This document shows positions 1-8,715 of a stretch of 64,000 bases of DNA, one piece after another. A program made the position numbers and the translations under genes. The number at the start of each line of letters is the position of its first letter. The stretch's first letter is position 1. The stretch comes from Nakamurella alba. GTDB lineage: Bacteria > Actinomycetota > Actinomycetes > Mycobacteriales > Nakamurellaceae. The notes beneath the pieces were generated by a model. The model was not told the DNA's origin and searched no databases. It saw only the letters and a list, made by a program, of their open reading frames with translations. The stretch is from positions 1,364,001 to 1,428,000 of the forward strand of contig NZ_WLYK01000001.1 of the NCBI RefSeq assembly GCF_009707545.1, written 5' to 3'.

Positions 1-1
1 C

Positions 2-184
2 GGCAACCGTTCCGGCCTACGTCAGCTGGTGCTGAAGGACCACCGGGAGACCATCGAGCTGGCCCGCGTCGACGCGACCCGGCTGGTCGACGCCGACCCG
101 TCCCTGGCGCTGTACCCGGGACTCGCCGACATGGTCCGGTCGCTGATCGGCGACGACCAGCAGGATTTCCTGGAGATGGGCTGA
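2..184 (+). CDS. recG: ATP-dependent DNA helicase RecG, C-terminal end (partial)
   Basis: Only the last 60 codons are in the window, in the frame starting at base 2 and ending with TGA at 182-184. The tail (GNRSGLRQLVLKDHRETIE... ending DFLEMG) resembles the RecG C-terminus, a region rich in Leu, Arg and Asp after the helicase domain. RecG remodels stalled replication forks and branched DNA. The call rests mainly on position: recG directly upstream of rsmD and coaD is a common actinobacterial order, and rsmD starts 1 base after this stop. The helicase motifs lie outside the window. Confidence 0.72.
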   Translation, partial: GNRSGLRQLVLKDHRETIELARVDATRLVDADPSLALYPGLADMVRSLIGDDQQDFLEMG

Positions 185-185
185 G

Positions 186-761
186 ATGACCCGGATCGTG
201 GCCGGACGGTTCGGCGGCCGGGTGCTGAGCACCCCGAACGGGACCACCACCCGCCCTACCAGCGAGCGGGTGCGGGCGGCTCTGGGCAATGCACTGGAGT
301 CCACCGGTGGGCTCGCCGGGGCGCGGGTGCTGGACCTCTACGCCGGGTCCGGCGCACTCGGGCTGGAGCTGGTGTCCCGCGGCGCCGCGTCCGTCGACCT
401 GGTGGACAGCGACCGGGCCGCGTTGACCGCGGCCCGGGAGAACGTGCGCCGGCTGGACCTGGCCGATGCAGTGCGGGTGGTCCCGGCCTCCGCGCTGGCC
501 TTCGCCGGCGGACCGCATCCGCAGCCGTACGACATCGTGCTGGCCGATCCGCCCTACGACCTGGCCGGCCCGGACCTCACCGCCGTACTGGCCGCTCTGG
601 TCGCCGCCGGTGGCTGTGCGCCGGGGGCGGATGTCGTCATCGAGCGGTCGGTGCGGTCCGGGGACCTCGACTGGCCGCCACCGCTGACCGCGAGGCGCGA
701 GAAGCGCTACGGCGACACGGTGCTGCACTGGGGCGAGGCGCCGGGCGTCGGGCCTGCCTGA
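186..761 (+). CDS. rsmD: 16S rRNA (guanine(966)-N(2))-methyltransferase RsmD
   Basis: Predicted SAM-dependent methyltransferase of 191 residues that modifies G966 of 16S rRNA during 30S assembly. It begins MTRIVAGRFGGRVL, typical of RsmD. The SAM-binding glycine motif LDLYAGSGALGLE lies near residues 49-61, and the amino-methyltransferase motif ADPPYDL near residues 120-126 (the DPPY signature of N2-guanine methylases). The length matches the family. The gene follows recG with a 1-base gap and is followed by coaD, so it sits in a conserved housekeeping cluster. Confidence 0.95.
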   Translation: MTRIVAGRFGGRVLSTPNGTTTRPTSERVRAALGNALESTGGLAGARVLDLYAGSGALGLELVSRGAASVDLVDSDRAALTAARENVRRLDLADAVRVVPASALAFAGGPHPQPYDIVLADPPYDLAGPDLTAVLAALVAAGGCAPGADVVIERSVRSGDLDWPPPLTARREKRYGDTVLHWGEAPGVGPA

Positions 762-811
762 TCCGCCGGGAGCCGTGCCGGGGCGGGGGACCCGGGGTCT
801 GACCTGCCTGT

Positions 812-817
812 TACCGT
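812..817 (+). promoter_or_regulatory. -10 element for coaD (near-leaderless)
   Basis: TACCGT lies 8 bases before the coaD ATG at 826, in the short gap after rsmD. The spacing puts the transcript start at or next to the start codon, as for several other genes in this window. No clear -35 was found. Confidence 0.4.
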
Positions 818-825
818 CCGGAACC

Positions 826-1305
826 ATGACACACGCGGTGTGCCCGGGCTCCTTCGACCCGCCCACGCTGGGGCATCTGGACGTGATCGGCCGGGTGGCC
901 GGACTGTTCGACACGGTGACGGTGGCCGTGCTGGTCAACCCCAACAAGAGCGGGATGTTCCCGGTCGCGGAGCGGCTGGAGCTGCTGGCGGGGGTGACCG
1001 CCGAGTGGCCGAACGTCCGGGTGGACTCGTTCAGCGGGCTGCTCGTCGACTACTGCCGGGAGCGCGACATCAGCGCCATCGTGAAGGGCATCCGGGCCGT
1101 CTCGGACTTCGACTACGAACTGCAGATGGCCCAGATGAACCACGGGCTGACCGGTGTCGACACCCTGTTCCTGCCGACGAACCCGCAGTACTCGTTCCTG
1201 TCCTCCTCGCTCGTCAAGCAGGTGGCCGAGTTCGGCGGCGACGTGAGCGAGCACGTCCCGGCCCCCGTGCTGACCGCGCTGCTGGCCAAGCTCGGGCGAG
1301 CCTGA
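826..1305 (+). CDS. coaD: Phosphopantetheine adenylyltransferase CoaD
   Basis: Catalyses ATP + 4'-phosphopantetheine to dephospho-CoA, the penultimate step of coenzyme A synthesis, in the cytoplasm. The chosen ATG gives 159 residues, the normal CoaD length. An upstream in-frame start at 775 would add 17 residues not seen in the family. The nucleotidyltransferase signature CPGSFDPPTLGHLD at residues 5-18 holds the T/HxGH element. KGIR near residue 87 and the late SSSLVKQVAEFGGDVSEHVP segment are also typical. Next to rsmD, as in most actinobacteria. Confidence 0.96.
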   Translation: MTHAVCPGSFDPPTLGHLDVIGRVAGLFDTVTVAVLVNPNKSGMFPVAERLELLAGVTAEWPNVRVDSFSGLLVDYCRERDISAIVKGIRAVSDFDYELQMAQMNHGLTGVDTLFLPTNPQYSFLSSSLVKQVAEFGGDVSEHVPAPVLTALLAKLGRA

Positions 1306-1402
1306 CCCGGTTGGCCGCCGCCCGTTGGCAGACTGGCCGGGGGAGCGGGCCGGCACCAGGATCGGCGGGCTCCGGGTTCGGAAGCGCAGAGGAGTTGTTC
1401 AG

Positions 1403-2134
1403 GTGTACCGGGTTTTCGAGGCACTCGACGAACTGGTGACGATCGTCGAGGAAGCACGCGGTCTGCCGATGACGGCGTCCTGCGTGGTGCCCCGCGGTGA
1501 CGTCCTCGAACTGCTCGACGACGTCCGGGACGCGTTGCCCGGCGAGATGGACGACGCACAGGACGTCCTGGACAACCGCGACGGCATGCTCGCCGAGGCG
1601 AAGGACAGCGCGGACCGGACCGTCACCGACGCGCAGAACGAGGCCCACCGGCTGGTCGCCGCCGCCCGCGCCGAGGCCGACGCCACCGTCGCCGGCGCAC
1701 AGACCGAGGCCGACCGGCTGGTCGACGAGGCCACCGCCCGCGCCGAGGCGATCCTGGCGCGGGCGCAGGCCGACGCCGACCGCACCATCCAGAACGGCCA
1801 GGACCAGCACGACGCCCTGGTCTCCCGCGGTCACGGCGAGGCCGAGCGGCTGGTCGCCGCCGGCCGGGCCACCTACGAGCGGTCCGTCGCCGACGGCCGG
1901 GCCGAGCAGGCGCGGCTGGTCTCCCAGTCCGAGGTCGTGCAGGCCGCGCACCTGGAGTCGGCGCGGATCGTCGACGAGGCGCACGGCGAGGCCGACCGGA
2001 TGCGCGCGGACTGCGACTCCTACATCGACTCCAAGCTTGCCGGCATGGAGGAGACGCTGACCAAGACGCTGCGCACCGTCGCCCGCGGCCGGAACGCGCT
2101 GCGCTCCGGCGCGATGGCGGACTACCGGGACTGA
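1403..2134 (+). CDS. sepIVA: SepIVA/DivIVA-like coiled-coil septation factor
   Basis: A 243-residue protein starting at GTG 1403, with AGAGGAG 8 bases upstream. An in-frame ATG at 1325 would add 26 residues overlapping the coaD-proximal gap and lacks family support. The N-terminus YRVFEALDELVTIVEEARGLPM and the downstream PRGDVLELLDDVRDALPGEMDDAQDVLD resemble mycobacterial SepIVA (Rv2927c family), a DivIVA-like factor needed for septation. From about residue 60 the protein is a long Ala/Glu/Arg-rich helix with repeated EAxRLVxxA units, a predicted coiled coil. The position between coaD and DUF177 is conserved. The symbol is assigned by similarity and synteny. Confidence 0.82.
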   Translation: MYRVFEALDELVTIVEEARGLPMTASCVVPRGDVLELLDDVRDALPGEMDDAQDVLDNRDGMLAEAKDSADRTVTDAQNEAHRLVAAARAEADATVAGAQTEADRLVDEATARAEAILARAQADADRTIQNGQDQHDALVSRGHGEAERLVAAGRATYERSVADGRAEQARLVSQSEVVQAAHLESARIVDEAHGEADRMRADCDSYIDSKLAGMEETLTKTLRTVARGRNALRSGAMADYRD

Positions 2135-2176
2135 CCGCCGTTGTCCCGTCGGTTGGGATCAGCGGCGGAACTCGAC

Positions 2177-2182
2177 TACTCT
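2177..2182 (+). promoter_or_regulatory. -10 element upstream of the DUF177-rpmF-rnc-mutM run
   Basis: TACTCT in the 114-base gap after the SepIVA-like gene would give a leader of about 60 bases before the DUF177 ATG at 2249. It probably serves the tightly packed genes down to mutM. No confident -35 was seen. Confidence 0.35.
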
Positions 2183-2248
2183 GGAACGGTTGCCCGAACC
2201 GGGTGACCTCTTCTTCGTGCCCGCGCGGCATGTACACGGAAAGCAGCC

Positions 2249-2920
2249 ATGACCTCCACGCGCCCGAATCCCGCCTCTCCCTGGGTGATCGACACCCGGG
2301 CGTTGGGGCGTCGGCCGGGCTCGATGAAGACCTGGTCGGCGACGGTCCCGGTGGACCTGCCGATCGGCATCGAGGACGTCATCGCGGTCCCGGCCGGCGG
2401 CGAGGTGCTGCTGGACCTGCGGCTGGAGTCCGTCGCCGAGGGCGTCCTGGTGTCCGGGTCGGCCCGGGCGGTGGCAGTCGGGGAGTGCTCCCGCTGCCTG
2501 ACCGAGGTCCGCGAGGAGGTCGACGCGCCGCTGCGCGAGCTGTACGCCTACCCGGACTCGACCACCGCCGAGACCACCGACGAGGACGAGGTCCCGCGGC
2601 TGGTCGACGACCTGATCGACATCCTCCCGCTGGTCACCGACGAGATCGTGCTGGCGCTGCCGCTGGTCCCGCTGTGCACCCCCGACTGCGCCGGCCTCTG
2701 CCCGACCTGCGGCGAACGGTTCGATGATCTCGAACCGGGTCACGGGCATGAGACAATCGATCCTCGCTGGGCCGCCCTCGCCGGGCGGTTCGCAGAGGGC
2801 GCAGACACCGAGCAGGCCTCCGGGCCGGCCGGTGGCACCGTTCCCGCTCCCGTTCCGGGTCCCGCTCGACGCGGTGTCCCCGGTGCGGTCCGCACCACCC
2901 CCAACACCGAGGAGAAGTAA
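2249..2920 (+). CDS. YceD/DUF177 family protein (large rRNA subunit accumulation)
   Basis: A 223-residue DUF177 protein. Related YceD proteins are needed for normal 23S rRNA/50S accumulation, and the gene is almost always directly before rpmF, as here (3-base gap). The region around residues 69-80 carries [17 protein letters not shown], and near residues 147-160 there are paired cysteines [16 protein letters not shown], the usual metal-binding-like signature. The C-terminal 40 residues are Gly/Pro/Ala-rich and probably disordered. The start is ATG after GGAAAG. The exact molecular role in actinobacteria is not established. Confidence 0.9.
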   Translation: MTSTRPNPASPWVIDTRALGRRPGSMKTWSATVPVDLPIGIEDVIAVPAGGEVLLDLRLESVAEGVLVSGSARAVAVGECSRCLTEVREEVDAPLRELYAYPDSTTAETTDEDEVPRLVDDLIDILPLVTDEIVLALPLVPLCTPDCAGLCPTCGERFDDLEPGHGHETIDPRWAALAGRFAEGADTEQASGPAGGTVPAPVPGPARRGVPGAVRTTPNTEEK

Positions 2921-2923
2921 CCC

Positions 2924-3103
2924 GTGGCTGTCCCGAAGCGGAAGATGTCGCGCAGCAACACCCGCGCCCGGCGCTCGCAGTGGAAGACGACCGTCCCCAC
3001 CCTGGCTGCCTGCCCGAACCGCGCCTGCGGTCAGCTCAAGCCGCCGCACGCGGTGTGCCCGAACTGCGGGCAGTACAAGGGTCGCCAGGTCGTCGGCGTC
3101 TGA
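2924..3103 (+). CDS. rpmF: 50S ribosomal protein L32
   Basis: A 59-residue ribosomal protein from GTG 2924 (Shine-Dalgarno GAGGAG). It begins [20 protein letters not shown], the invariant L32 N-terminus. Cysteines at about residues 30, 35, 45 and 48 (CPNRAC and CPNC) make this the zinc-binding C+ form of L32. It is part of the DUF177-rpmF-rnc-mutM string with gaps of 3-6 bases, so co-transcription is likely. It is easily missed because it is short and starts with GTG. Confidence 0.96.
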   Translation: MAVPKRKMSRSNTRARRSQWKTTVPTLAACPNRACGQLKPPHAVCPNCGQYKGRQVVGV

Positions 3104-3108
3104 CCGAC

Positions 3109-3897
3109 GTGTCCGACGCGACCTCGCGCCGCTCCGGCGGCACGGGTGGTCCTGACCCGGCTGTGCTCTCCGACCGGCTCGGCATCGAACTCGATGCCGA
3201 GCTCGTCGTGCTGGCGCTGACCCACCGGTCGTACGCGTACGAGCACGGCGGTCTGCCCACCAACGAGCGGCTGGAGTTCCTCGGGGACTCCGTGCTCGGC
3301 GTGGTGATCACCGATGCGCTGTACCGGACCCACCCCGACCTGCCCGAGGGCAGGCTGGCGAAGCTGCGCGCGTCGATCGTGAACATGTACGCGCTGGCCG
3401 GGGTCGGCCGCGCCATCGGGCTGGGCGGGATGCTCCAGCTCGGACGTGGCGAGGAGCTGACCGGCGGTCGCGACAAGCCGTCGATCGTGTCCGACGCGGT
3501 CGAGGCGGTCCTCGGCGCGGTGTACCTCCAGCACGGGCTGGAGCCTGCCCGCGGCGTGATCCACCGCCTGTTCGGCGAGCTGCTGGTCCAGGCCCCCCGG
3601 ATGGGGGCGGGCCTGGACTGGAAGACCTCGCTGCAGGAGCTGGCCGCGTCCCAGGGCCTCGGCGTACCCGAGTACCGGATCACCGAGGACGGCCCGGACC
3701 ACGCCAAGACCTTCGCCGCCACCGTGCTGCTCGGCGGCATCGAGCGTGGCGAGGGTGCCGGGCGCACCAAGAAGGAGGCGGAGCAGCAGGCCGCCTCCGC
3801 CGCCTACGAGCAGATCAGCGGCGCGCAGGCCGGTCCCGGCGACGAGGCCGATGCTGCCGACGGCGCGGTTCCCGACTCCGACGAACAGGCCTCCTGA
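3109..3897 (+). CDS. rnc: Ribonuclease III
   Basis: Double-strand-specific endoribonuclease that processes rRNA precursors and structured RNAs. GTG 3109 gives 262 residues. The signature [13 protein letters not shown] is at residues 52-64, with metal ligands Glu56 and Asp60, and the second acidic cluster [13 protein letters not shown] near residues 127-139. A C-terminal double-stranded RNA binding domain ([15 protein letters not shown] to [16 protein letters not shown]) spans about residues 168-238. The last 25 residues are acidic and unstructured. It starts 5 bases after rpmF. Confidence 0.96.
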   Translation: MSDATSRRSGGTGGPDPAVLSDRLGIELDAELVVLALTHRSYAYEHGGLPTNERLEFLGDSVLGVVITDALYRTHPDLPEGRLAKLRASIVNMYALAGVGRAIGLGGMLQLGRGEELTGGRDKPSIVSDAVEAVLGAVYLQHGLEPARGVIHRLFGELLVQAPRMGAGLDWKTSLQELAASQGLGVPEYRITEDGPDHAKTFAATVLLGGIERGEGAGRTKKEAEQQAASAAYEQISGAQAGPGDEADAADGAVPDSDEQAS

Positions 3898-3903
3898 GCC
3901 GAC

Positions 3904-4752
3904 GTGCCCGAGCTGCCCGAGGTCGAGGTGGTGCGCCGCGGGCTGACCGCCCACGCGGCCGGCCGGCGCATCTCCGGCGTGCAGGTCTTCCACGACCGCG
4001 CCGTGCGGCGGCACATCGAGGGCCCCGCTGATTTCCAGGCCGTGCTGACCGGTCACCGAATCGACGAACTGCGCCGCCGGGGCAAGTACCTCTGGTTCGC
4101 CCTCGACGACGGCGACGCCGTGCTGGCGCACCTCGGGATGAGCGGCCAGTTCCGGGTGGGGACGCCGGGTGGGGCCGTTCACCCGCACCTGCGGGTGCGG
4201 TTCACCTTCGACGACGGCGGCCCGGACCTCGACTTCCTGGACCAGCGCACCTTCGGCGGGATGCAGTTCGTGCCCGGGGGCGCCGAGCTGCCCGACCCGA
4301 TCGCACACATCGCCCTCGACCCGCTCGACCCCGACTTCGACCGCGACCTGACCATCGCCCGGCTGCGCGCCAAGCGCACGGAGGTCAAACGCGCGCTGCT
4401 GGACCAGACCGTGGTGTCCGGGGTCGGCAACATCTACGCCGACGAGTCCCTGTGGCGGGTCAAGCTGCACTACGCGCGGCCGACCGGCGGCCTCACCAAG
4501 GCGGTGGCCGGTGGTCTGCTGAACGCGGCGACCGAGGTCATGCAGGACGCGCTCGCCGCCGGCGGCACGTCCTTCGACTCGCTCTACGTCAACGTCAACG
4601 GCGAGTCCGGCTACTTCGACCGTTCCCTGCACGCCTACGGCCGCGAGAACGAACCCTGCGATCGCTGCGGCACCCCGATCCGCCGCGACCCCTTCATGAA
4701 CCGCTCCTCCTTCTTCTGCCCGGTCTGCCAGCGCCCGCCCCGCGGCCGCTGA
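3904..4752 (+). CDS. mutM: Formamidopyrimidine-DNA glycosylase (Fpg/MutM)
   Basis: Base-excision repair glycosylase/AP lyase removing 8-oxoguanine and formamidopyrimidines. GTG 3904 gives 282 residues beginning [14 protein letters not shown], in which Pro2 is the catalytic nucleophile and Glu3 the general acid. RRRGKYLW near residues 58-65 holds the conserved Lys of the beta-hairpin. The helix-two-turn-helix region contains [14 protein letters not shown]-terminal zinc finger is visible as CDRCG...CPVCQ over about residues 252-278. It follows rnc by 6 bases, as in many actinobacteria. Confidence 0.96.
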   Translation: MPELPEVEVVRRGLTAHAAGRRISGVQVFHDRAVRRHIEGPADFQAVLTGHRIDELRRRGKYLWFALDDGDAVLAHLGMSGQFRVGTPGGAVHPHLRVRFTFDDGGPDLDFLDQRTFGGMQFVPGGAELPDPIAHIALDPLDPDFDRDLTIARLRAKRTEVKRALLDQTVVSGVGNIYADESLWRVKLHYARPTGGLTKAVAGGLLNAATEVMQDALAAGGTSFDSLYVNVNGESGYFDRSLHAYGRENEPCDRCGTPIRRDPFMNRSSFFCPVCQRPPRGR

Positions 4753-4771
4753 ACGACGTGCGCTCCCGTCC

Positions 4772-5584
4772 TCAGTTCCGGTTGAGGCCGTGTCGACGGG
4801 TGTCCAAGGCGTTCTTGAAGTGGCTTTCGGCCTCGTCGATGACACGGCGGGGACTGCTCGGATCGAACACCCGCAGCAATGAGAACCGGAAATGCGACGG
4901 GTCCAGGCCGCGGAGTTCGACGTTCCCGCCGTGGCCGTTGGTCGCGTACTCGGACCACCGTTGCCGGATGCTATCCAGCCCGTCGGCCTTCCCGACGTAC
5001 TGCCGTCCGTCGCTGGTGTCGGTGATCAGGTAGATGCCGATGACCGATTCGAGAGCGGTTCGCCATGCGGCGTAGCGATGCTCACGCATCACGGCCCGGA
5101 GACGCGCGTGATCCAGGACGAGGCTGTCGAAGCCGGGAAACCGCGGTGGTGCGGCATCTGCGATTTCCAGCACCGGATAGGTGGCCGCGGTCCCCGCATT
5201 GATCCGCCAGTTCCGGGGAGACGGCCAACCGATCACCAACCGGTCCCTGAGGTCGGAGAGTCGGTCCGACTCAACCAGGTCGAAGGTCCGTAGCTTCCCG
5301 TCGTTCGTGATCTCACCGCGGTTCTCGAGCACGGACCACAGTCGCGCACGGTCACCGCCCTCCCGGACGAACACGATCCAGAGTGGGGGTGGCTGGGCAG
5401 GGAAGAGCCGCGGATCGCTGGCCTGCTCGGCGGTGTACGCCAGGATCTCCGCAGGTGTGGAGTCGGCGTGCAGACCGGGAAGTCCACCGTCGTCATGGCT
5501 CTGGACGTGGGCATGCCTGAGCACGAGCGCGGCCGCGGGATCGATGTCGGCGCTCTGCAGCATCGAACCGAACGTCAACGTCAT
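4772..5584 (-). CDS. GIY-YIG nuclease family protein
   Basis: A 270-residue protein convergent with mutM. The C-terminal third is a GIY-YIG catalytic fold: GIY at residues 183-185, YVG at 196-198, an Arg in RQRW near 207 and acidic residues in IDEAESHFKNAL near 249-260, closing with HGLNRN. The N-terminal 170 residues (LQSADIDPAAALVLRHAHV...) match an accessory domain I associate with stand-alone GIY-YIG proteins of unknown role. The start ATG 5584 has GGAGA upstream and fits the RH-containing N-terminus; a second ATG at 5656 also has a good purine-rich site and would add 24 residues. It interrupts a normally compact housekeeping region and its codon use looks less GC-biased, suggesting acquisition. 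DNA or RNA target unknown. Confidence 0.75.
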   Translation of the reverse strand: MTLTFGSMLQSADIDPAAALVLRHAHVQSHDDGGLPGLHADSTPAEILAYTAEQASDPRLFPAQPPPLWIVFVREGGDRARLWSVLENRGEITNDGKLRTFDLVESDRLSDLRDRLVIGWPSPRNWRINAGTAATYPVLEIADAAPPRFPGFDSLVLDHARLRAVMREHRYAAWRTALESVIGIYLITDTSDGRQYVGKADGLDSIRQRWSEYATNGHGGNVELRGLDPSHFRFSLLRVFDPSSPRRVIDEAESHFKNALDTRRHGLNRN

Positions 5585-5701
5585 GCAGGCATCGTCTCCC
5601 CGGAGGTGACTTCCGCGCGGAAAAACGCCGATACGGCAGCCTTCTCCGCCGGTCATCGCCTCCTCCCTCGTGGTGGGCACGGACCCGATCCTCTGCATCC
5701 G

Positions 5702-5707
5702 TAGGCT
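5702..5707 (+). promoter_or_regulatory. -10 element of a leaderless promoter for the PAP2-lipid kinase gene
   Basis: TAGGCT is 7 bases before GTG 5715, the spacing seen at other leaderless starts in this window. It supports GTG 5715 over an in-frame start at 5670. Confidence 0.45.
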
Positions 5708-5714
5708 CAGGGGC

Positions 5715-7127
5715 GTGCGCACCACGGACGAGACCCCCGACCCGATGACCGTGCCGGCCGCCCATCCGGTGGCCCGGCCCGTCGACCAGGCCCTGCGACT
5801 GCTCACCACCAGCGCGAACCATGGCGTGCTGTGGTTCGGAGTGGCGGCGATCGGGGCGCTGACCGGCAAGCGCGGGCGGCGGGCGGCGCTGCGTGGCGTC
5901 GGATCGTTGGCCGTGTCCAGCTTCCTGTCCAACACCGTGATCAAGCCGCTGGTCGGCCGCCGCCGGCCGGACATCGAACGCACCGTCACCGCCCGCCGGA
6001 TCGGCAAGACCCCGTGGACCTCGTCGTTCCCGAGCGGGCACTCGGCCTCCGCCGCCGCCTTCGCCACCGGCGCGGCGCTGGAGATGCCGGCGGCGCTGCC
6101 GGTGCTCGCCCCGCTCGCCGCAGCGGTGGCGTACTCGCGGGTGCACGTCGGCGTGCACTACCGCTCGGACGTGATCACCGGCGCGGCCATCGGCGTCGCC
6201 GTGGCGCTGGCCGGTCGCTGGCTGTGGCCGGTGAAGCCGTGGGGCCCGGCGAACACCGCTCCCGCTGACGCGCCGGCGCTGTCGGAGGGCGAAGGCCTGA
6301 CCATCGTGCTCAACGAGAAGTCCGGCAGCAGCGACGGTGCCGAGGACGAGCTGTCAGCGGCGCTGCCGAAGGCGCGGATCGTGCAGTGGGATCCGGAGAA
6401 CCAGTCGCTCGAGGACGCCATTGGCACCGGGATGAAGGCGCTCGGCGTGGCCGGCGGCGACGGCACCGTGGCATCGGTGGCGACGATCGCCCAGGAGCGC
6501 GGGCTGCCGTTGGCGGTCTTCCCGTTCGGCACCCTCAACCACTTCGCCGGTGCGCTCGGGCTCAACACCCACGCCCAGGCGATCGACGCGGTCGAGGCCG
6601 GCACCGCGGGCGGGGTGGACATCGCCCGGATCAACGGCGACCTGTTCCTCAACACCGCGAGCATCGGGGGCTACCCGGACATGGTCATCCGCCGCGACCG
6701 GTACACGAAGCGAATGGGGAAGTGGCCGGCCACCGCGCTGGCGCTGATCCGCACCCTGCGCCGGCACACGCCGATGGACCTGGAGATCAACGGCCACCGG
6801 GCACCGGTGTGGGTGGTGTTCGTCGGCAACGGCGTCTACCGGCCGCGCGGGCTGGCCCCGGCGTGGCGGGAGGACCTGGTCGACGGCCTGCTCGACGTCC
6901 AGTACCTGCGCGCAGACAAGAAGCTCGCCCGCACCCGCGGCGTCATCTACTCGCTGATCGGCATGGTCGAGCGCAGCACGGTCTTCCACGCGGTCGACGC
7001 GGAGAAGGTGACGATCATCGCGCACGGCGGTCCGGAGATCCCGGCCCACGACGGCGAGGTCGGCGAGGCCTCCACCACCATCACCTTCGAGGTCGATCCG
7101 GAGCTGCTGACGGTCTACCGGCCGTGA
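5715..7127 (+). CDS. PAP2 phosphatase fused to diacylglycerol/sphingosine kinase-like domain
   Basis: A 470-residue two-domain protein. The N-terminal PAP2 domain has all three phosphatase motifs: [19 protein letters not shown] and [13 protein letters not shown], with several hydrophobic helices. From about residue 195 a DAGK-type catalytic domain follows, with [12 protein letters not shown] (ATP loop) and [10 protein letters not shown], then the beta-rich C-terminal half ([11 protein letters not shown]). The fusion suggests removal and addition of phosphate on lipid head groups at the membrane, but the substrate is not known. GTG 5715 is preferred because of the -10 element just upstream. 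Its stop overlaps the acyP start (GTGA), indicating translational coupling. Confidence 0.88.
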   Translation: MRTTDETPDPMTVPAAHPVARPVDQALRLLTTSANHGVLWFGVAAIGALTGKRGRRAALRGVGSLAVSSFLSNTVIKPLVGRRRPDIERTVTARRIGKTPWTSSFPSGHSASAAAFATGAALEMPAALPVLAPLAAAVAYSRVHVGVHYRSDVITGAAIGVAVALAGRWLWPVKPWGPANTAPADAPALSEGEGLTIVLNEKSGSSDGAEDELSAALPKARIVQWDPENQSLEDAIGTGMKALGVAGGDGTVASVATIAQERGLPLAVFPFGTLNHFAGALGLNTHAQAIDAVEAGTAGGVDIARINGDLFLNTASIGGYPDMVIRRDRYTKRMGKWPATALALIRTLRRHTPMDLEINGHRAPVWVVFVGNGVYRPRGLAPAWREDLVDGLLDVQYLRADKKLARTRGVIYSLIGMVERSTVFHAVDAEKVTIIAHGGPEIPAHDGEVGEASTTITFEVDPELLTVYRP

Positions 7128-7462
7128 GCGAGGAATCGGTCGGCGGGACTGCCCAGCAGGAACCGGCCGACGACGGCGGCGGAGAGCCCGCCGCGGTCGT
7201 CCGGCTCACCGCCTTCGTCGCCGGTCGTGTGCAGGGCGTCGGCTTCCGCTGGTGGACCAGGGCGCGGGCTCTGGAGCTCGGTTTGACCGGCAGCGCAACG
7301 AATCTCGCCGATCGCCGGGTGCAGGTGGTCGCCGAGGGGTCACGTGAGGCCTGCGAGGCGCTGCTCGATCTTCTCCGCGGCGGCGCCACCCCCGGCACGG
7401 TCGACCACGTCGCCGAGCAGTGGGGCAATGCCCGCGGTGAGATCGGCTTCCTCGAGCGCTGA
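7124..7462 (+). CDS. acyP: Acylphosphatase
   Basis: A 112-residue protein that hydrolyses acyl-phosphate bonds. Starts at GTG 7124, overlapping the preceding stop by 4 bases. The first 25 residues are an acidic, Gly-rich extension not found in most acylphosphatases. The domain proper begins [20 protein letters not shown], containing the catalytic Arg loop GRVQGVGFR, and [16 protein letters not shown] supplies the catalytic Asn. acyP next to smc is a common actinobacterial order; here a repeat array and one gene lie between them. Confidence 0.9.
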   Translation: MSEESVGGTAQQEPADDGGGEPAAVVRLTAFVAGRVQGVGFRWWTRARALELGLTGSATNLADRRVQVVAEGSREACEALLDLLRGGATPGTVDHVAEQWGNARGEIGFLER

Positions 7463-7488
7463 TCTCCGTCCCCGGCGCGAACAACCGA

Positions 7489-7781
7489 ATCCGGGACCGT
7501 TTCCATTGCCACGCAATGGTTTCGGTCCCGGATCCGGCCCTCGGCGACCAGCCCGCCTACCGGGTCGGCTGGCCTTTCAGGCGGCGTGGCTGTTCGGCCC
7601 CAGGGCGACCGAATCCGGGACTGTTTCCATTGCCACGCAATGGTTTCGGTCCCGGATCTGAGCGCTCGGCAACAGGTCTCCCCTCCCGGCCCGCCCCTTC
7701 CGGGTGCAGTTGGCGGTTCGACCCCAGAATGACCGAATCCGGGATCGTTTCCATTGCCACGCAACGGTTTCGGTCCCGGAT
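7489..7781. repeat. Three-copy hairpin array with 124-bp period
   Basis: Three nearly identical 45-base imperfect palindromes lie at 7489-7533, 7613-7657 and 7737-7781, exactly 124 bases apart. Each has 21-base arms that start ATCCGGGACCG and end CCATTGC, a 3-base CAC loop, and an internal 3/3 TTT-TTT mismatch. Copy 2 has one C-to-T change and copy 3 two changes. The two C-to-T changes in the left arms keep G-T pairs on the plus strand; the right-arm change in copy 3 keeps a G-T pair only on the other strand. The 79-base spacers are much less conserved but share TCGGC near the start and CCCCAG near the end. The array fills the 395-base gap between convergent acyP and the NmrA gene; no coding function is seen. 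It may block read-through, but there are no T-runs. Confidence 0.85.
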
Positions 7782-7857
7782 CCGGGCACCCACTCAGCCG
7801 GCGCCGGTCAAGGCGCGGTCGGTCGTTCCCGTACCGAACGGAAACAACCGCAGTGGG

Positions 7858-8715
7858 TCAGGAGGCCACGACCGCCTTGAGGGTGTCGGCGAGGGGGGTG
7901 GTGGGGTGACCGAGGAGGGCGGAGAGATCACCGGTGACGAGCCCGAGCTCGCCCTTGGCGATCGCGGCGTCGACCCCGACGACGAACCCGGCCACACCGT
8001 CCGGCAGTCCGGCGGCGACCAGTGCGGCCTGCTGCTCGGCGCCCGAGACCTGCTGTACCGCAACAGGCTTGCCGGTGACCTCGGCAATGGTGGCGGCGAG
8101 CTCGTCCTGGGTCCAGGCGAGGTCACCGGAGAGCTCGTAGGTGCGCCCGGCGTGTCCGTCGGTGGTCAGTACGGCCACCGCGGCACCGGCGTAGTCGGCG
8201 CGGGAGGCACTGGCCACGCGGCCGTCACCGGCGCTGGTCAGCAGCACGCCGGTGGCCGAGGCCTGCTCGACGGTCGGCGCGTAGTTCTCCGAGTACCAGC
8301 CGTTGCGCAGCAGCACGTGCGGCACGCCGACCTCGGCCAGGTACGCCTCGGTCTGCTGGTGCTCCGGCGCGACCGGGTTGATCGACCCGGTGGCGGACAG
8401 CACGCTGGTGTAAGCGATCAGCGAGGCGCCACCCGCAACCGCTGCGTCGATCAGCCGGCGGTGCTGCTCGAACCTGCGGCCCACGGCGCTGCCGGAGATC
8501 AGCAGGAAGCGATCGGCATCGGCCAACGCGGCGGTGACCGCGGGCGCATCGTCGTAGTCCGCGACCCGGACGGTGACACCGCGGGCCGCCAGCTCGGCGC
8601 CGCGCTCGTCGGTACGGACCAGGGCGATGACGTCGGCCGCAGGGACGGTGTCCAGCAGCCCGTCGATCACAGCGGCACCCAACTGGCCGGCGGCGCCGGC
8701 GATGGTGATGGTCAT
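7858..8715 (-). CDS. NmrA-like NAD(P)-dependent reductase (quinone oxidoreductase 2 type)
   Basis: A 285-residue atypical short-chain dehydrogenase. It starts at ATG 8715 with AAGGAG 8 bases upstream; a long in-frame extension towards smc is an antisense artefact. MTITIAGAAGQLGAAV carries the GxxGxxG dinucleotide-binding motif at residues 7-13. FLLISGSAVGRRFEQHRRLIDAA and YTSVLSATGS fit QorB/YtfG-type NAD(P)H:quinone oxidoreductases, which lack the classical YxxxK pair. SENYAPTVEQASATG is in the usual substrate region. Substrate unknown. It is transcribed divergently from smc. Confidence 0.85.
   Translation of the reverse strand: MTITIAGAAGQLGAAVIDGLLDTVPAADVIALVRTDERGAELAARGVTVRVADYDDAPAVTAALADADRFLLISGSAVGRRFEQHRRLIDAAVAGGASLIAYTSVLSATGSINPVAPEHQQTEAYLAEVGVPHVLLRNGWYSENYAPTVEQASATGVLLTSAGDGRVASASRADYAGAAVAVLTTDGHAGRTYELSGDLAWTQDELAATIAEVTGKPVAVQQVSGAEQQAALVAAGLPDGVAGFVVGVDAAIAKGELGLVTGDLSALLGHPTTPLADTLKAVVAS

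Noticed and set aside
3031-4845. 604-residue minus-strand open frame
   Set aside because: Antisense to rnc and mutM; low-complexity Gly/Arg/Val composition typical of GC-rich shadow frames.
7489-7781. CRISPR-like array
   Set aside because: Only three repeats, 79-base related spacers, strong internal symmetry and no cas genes nearby.
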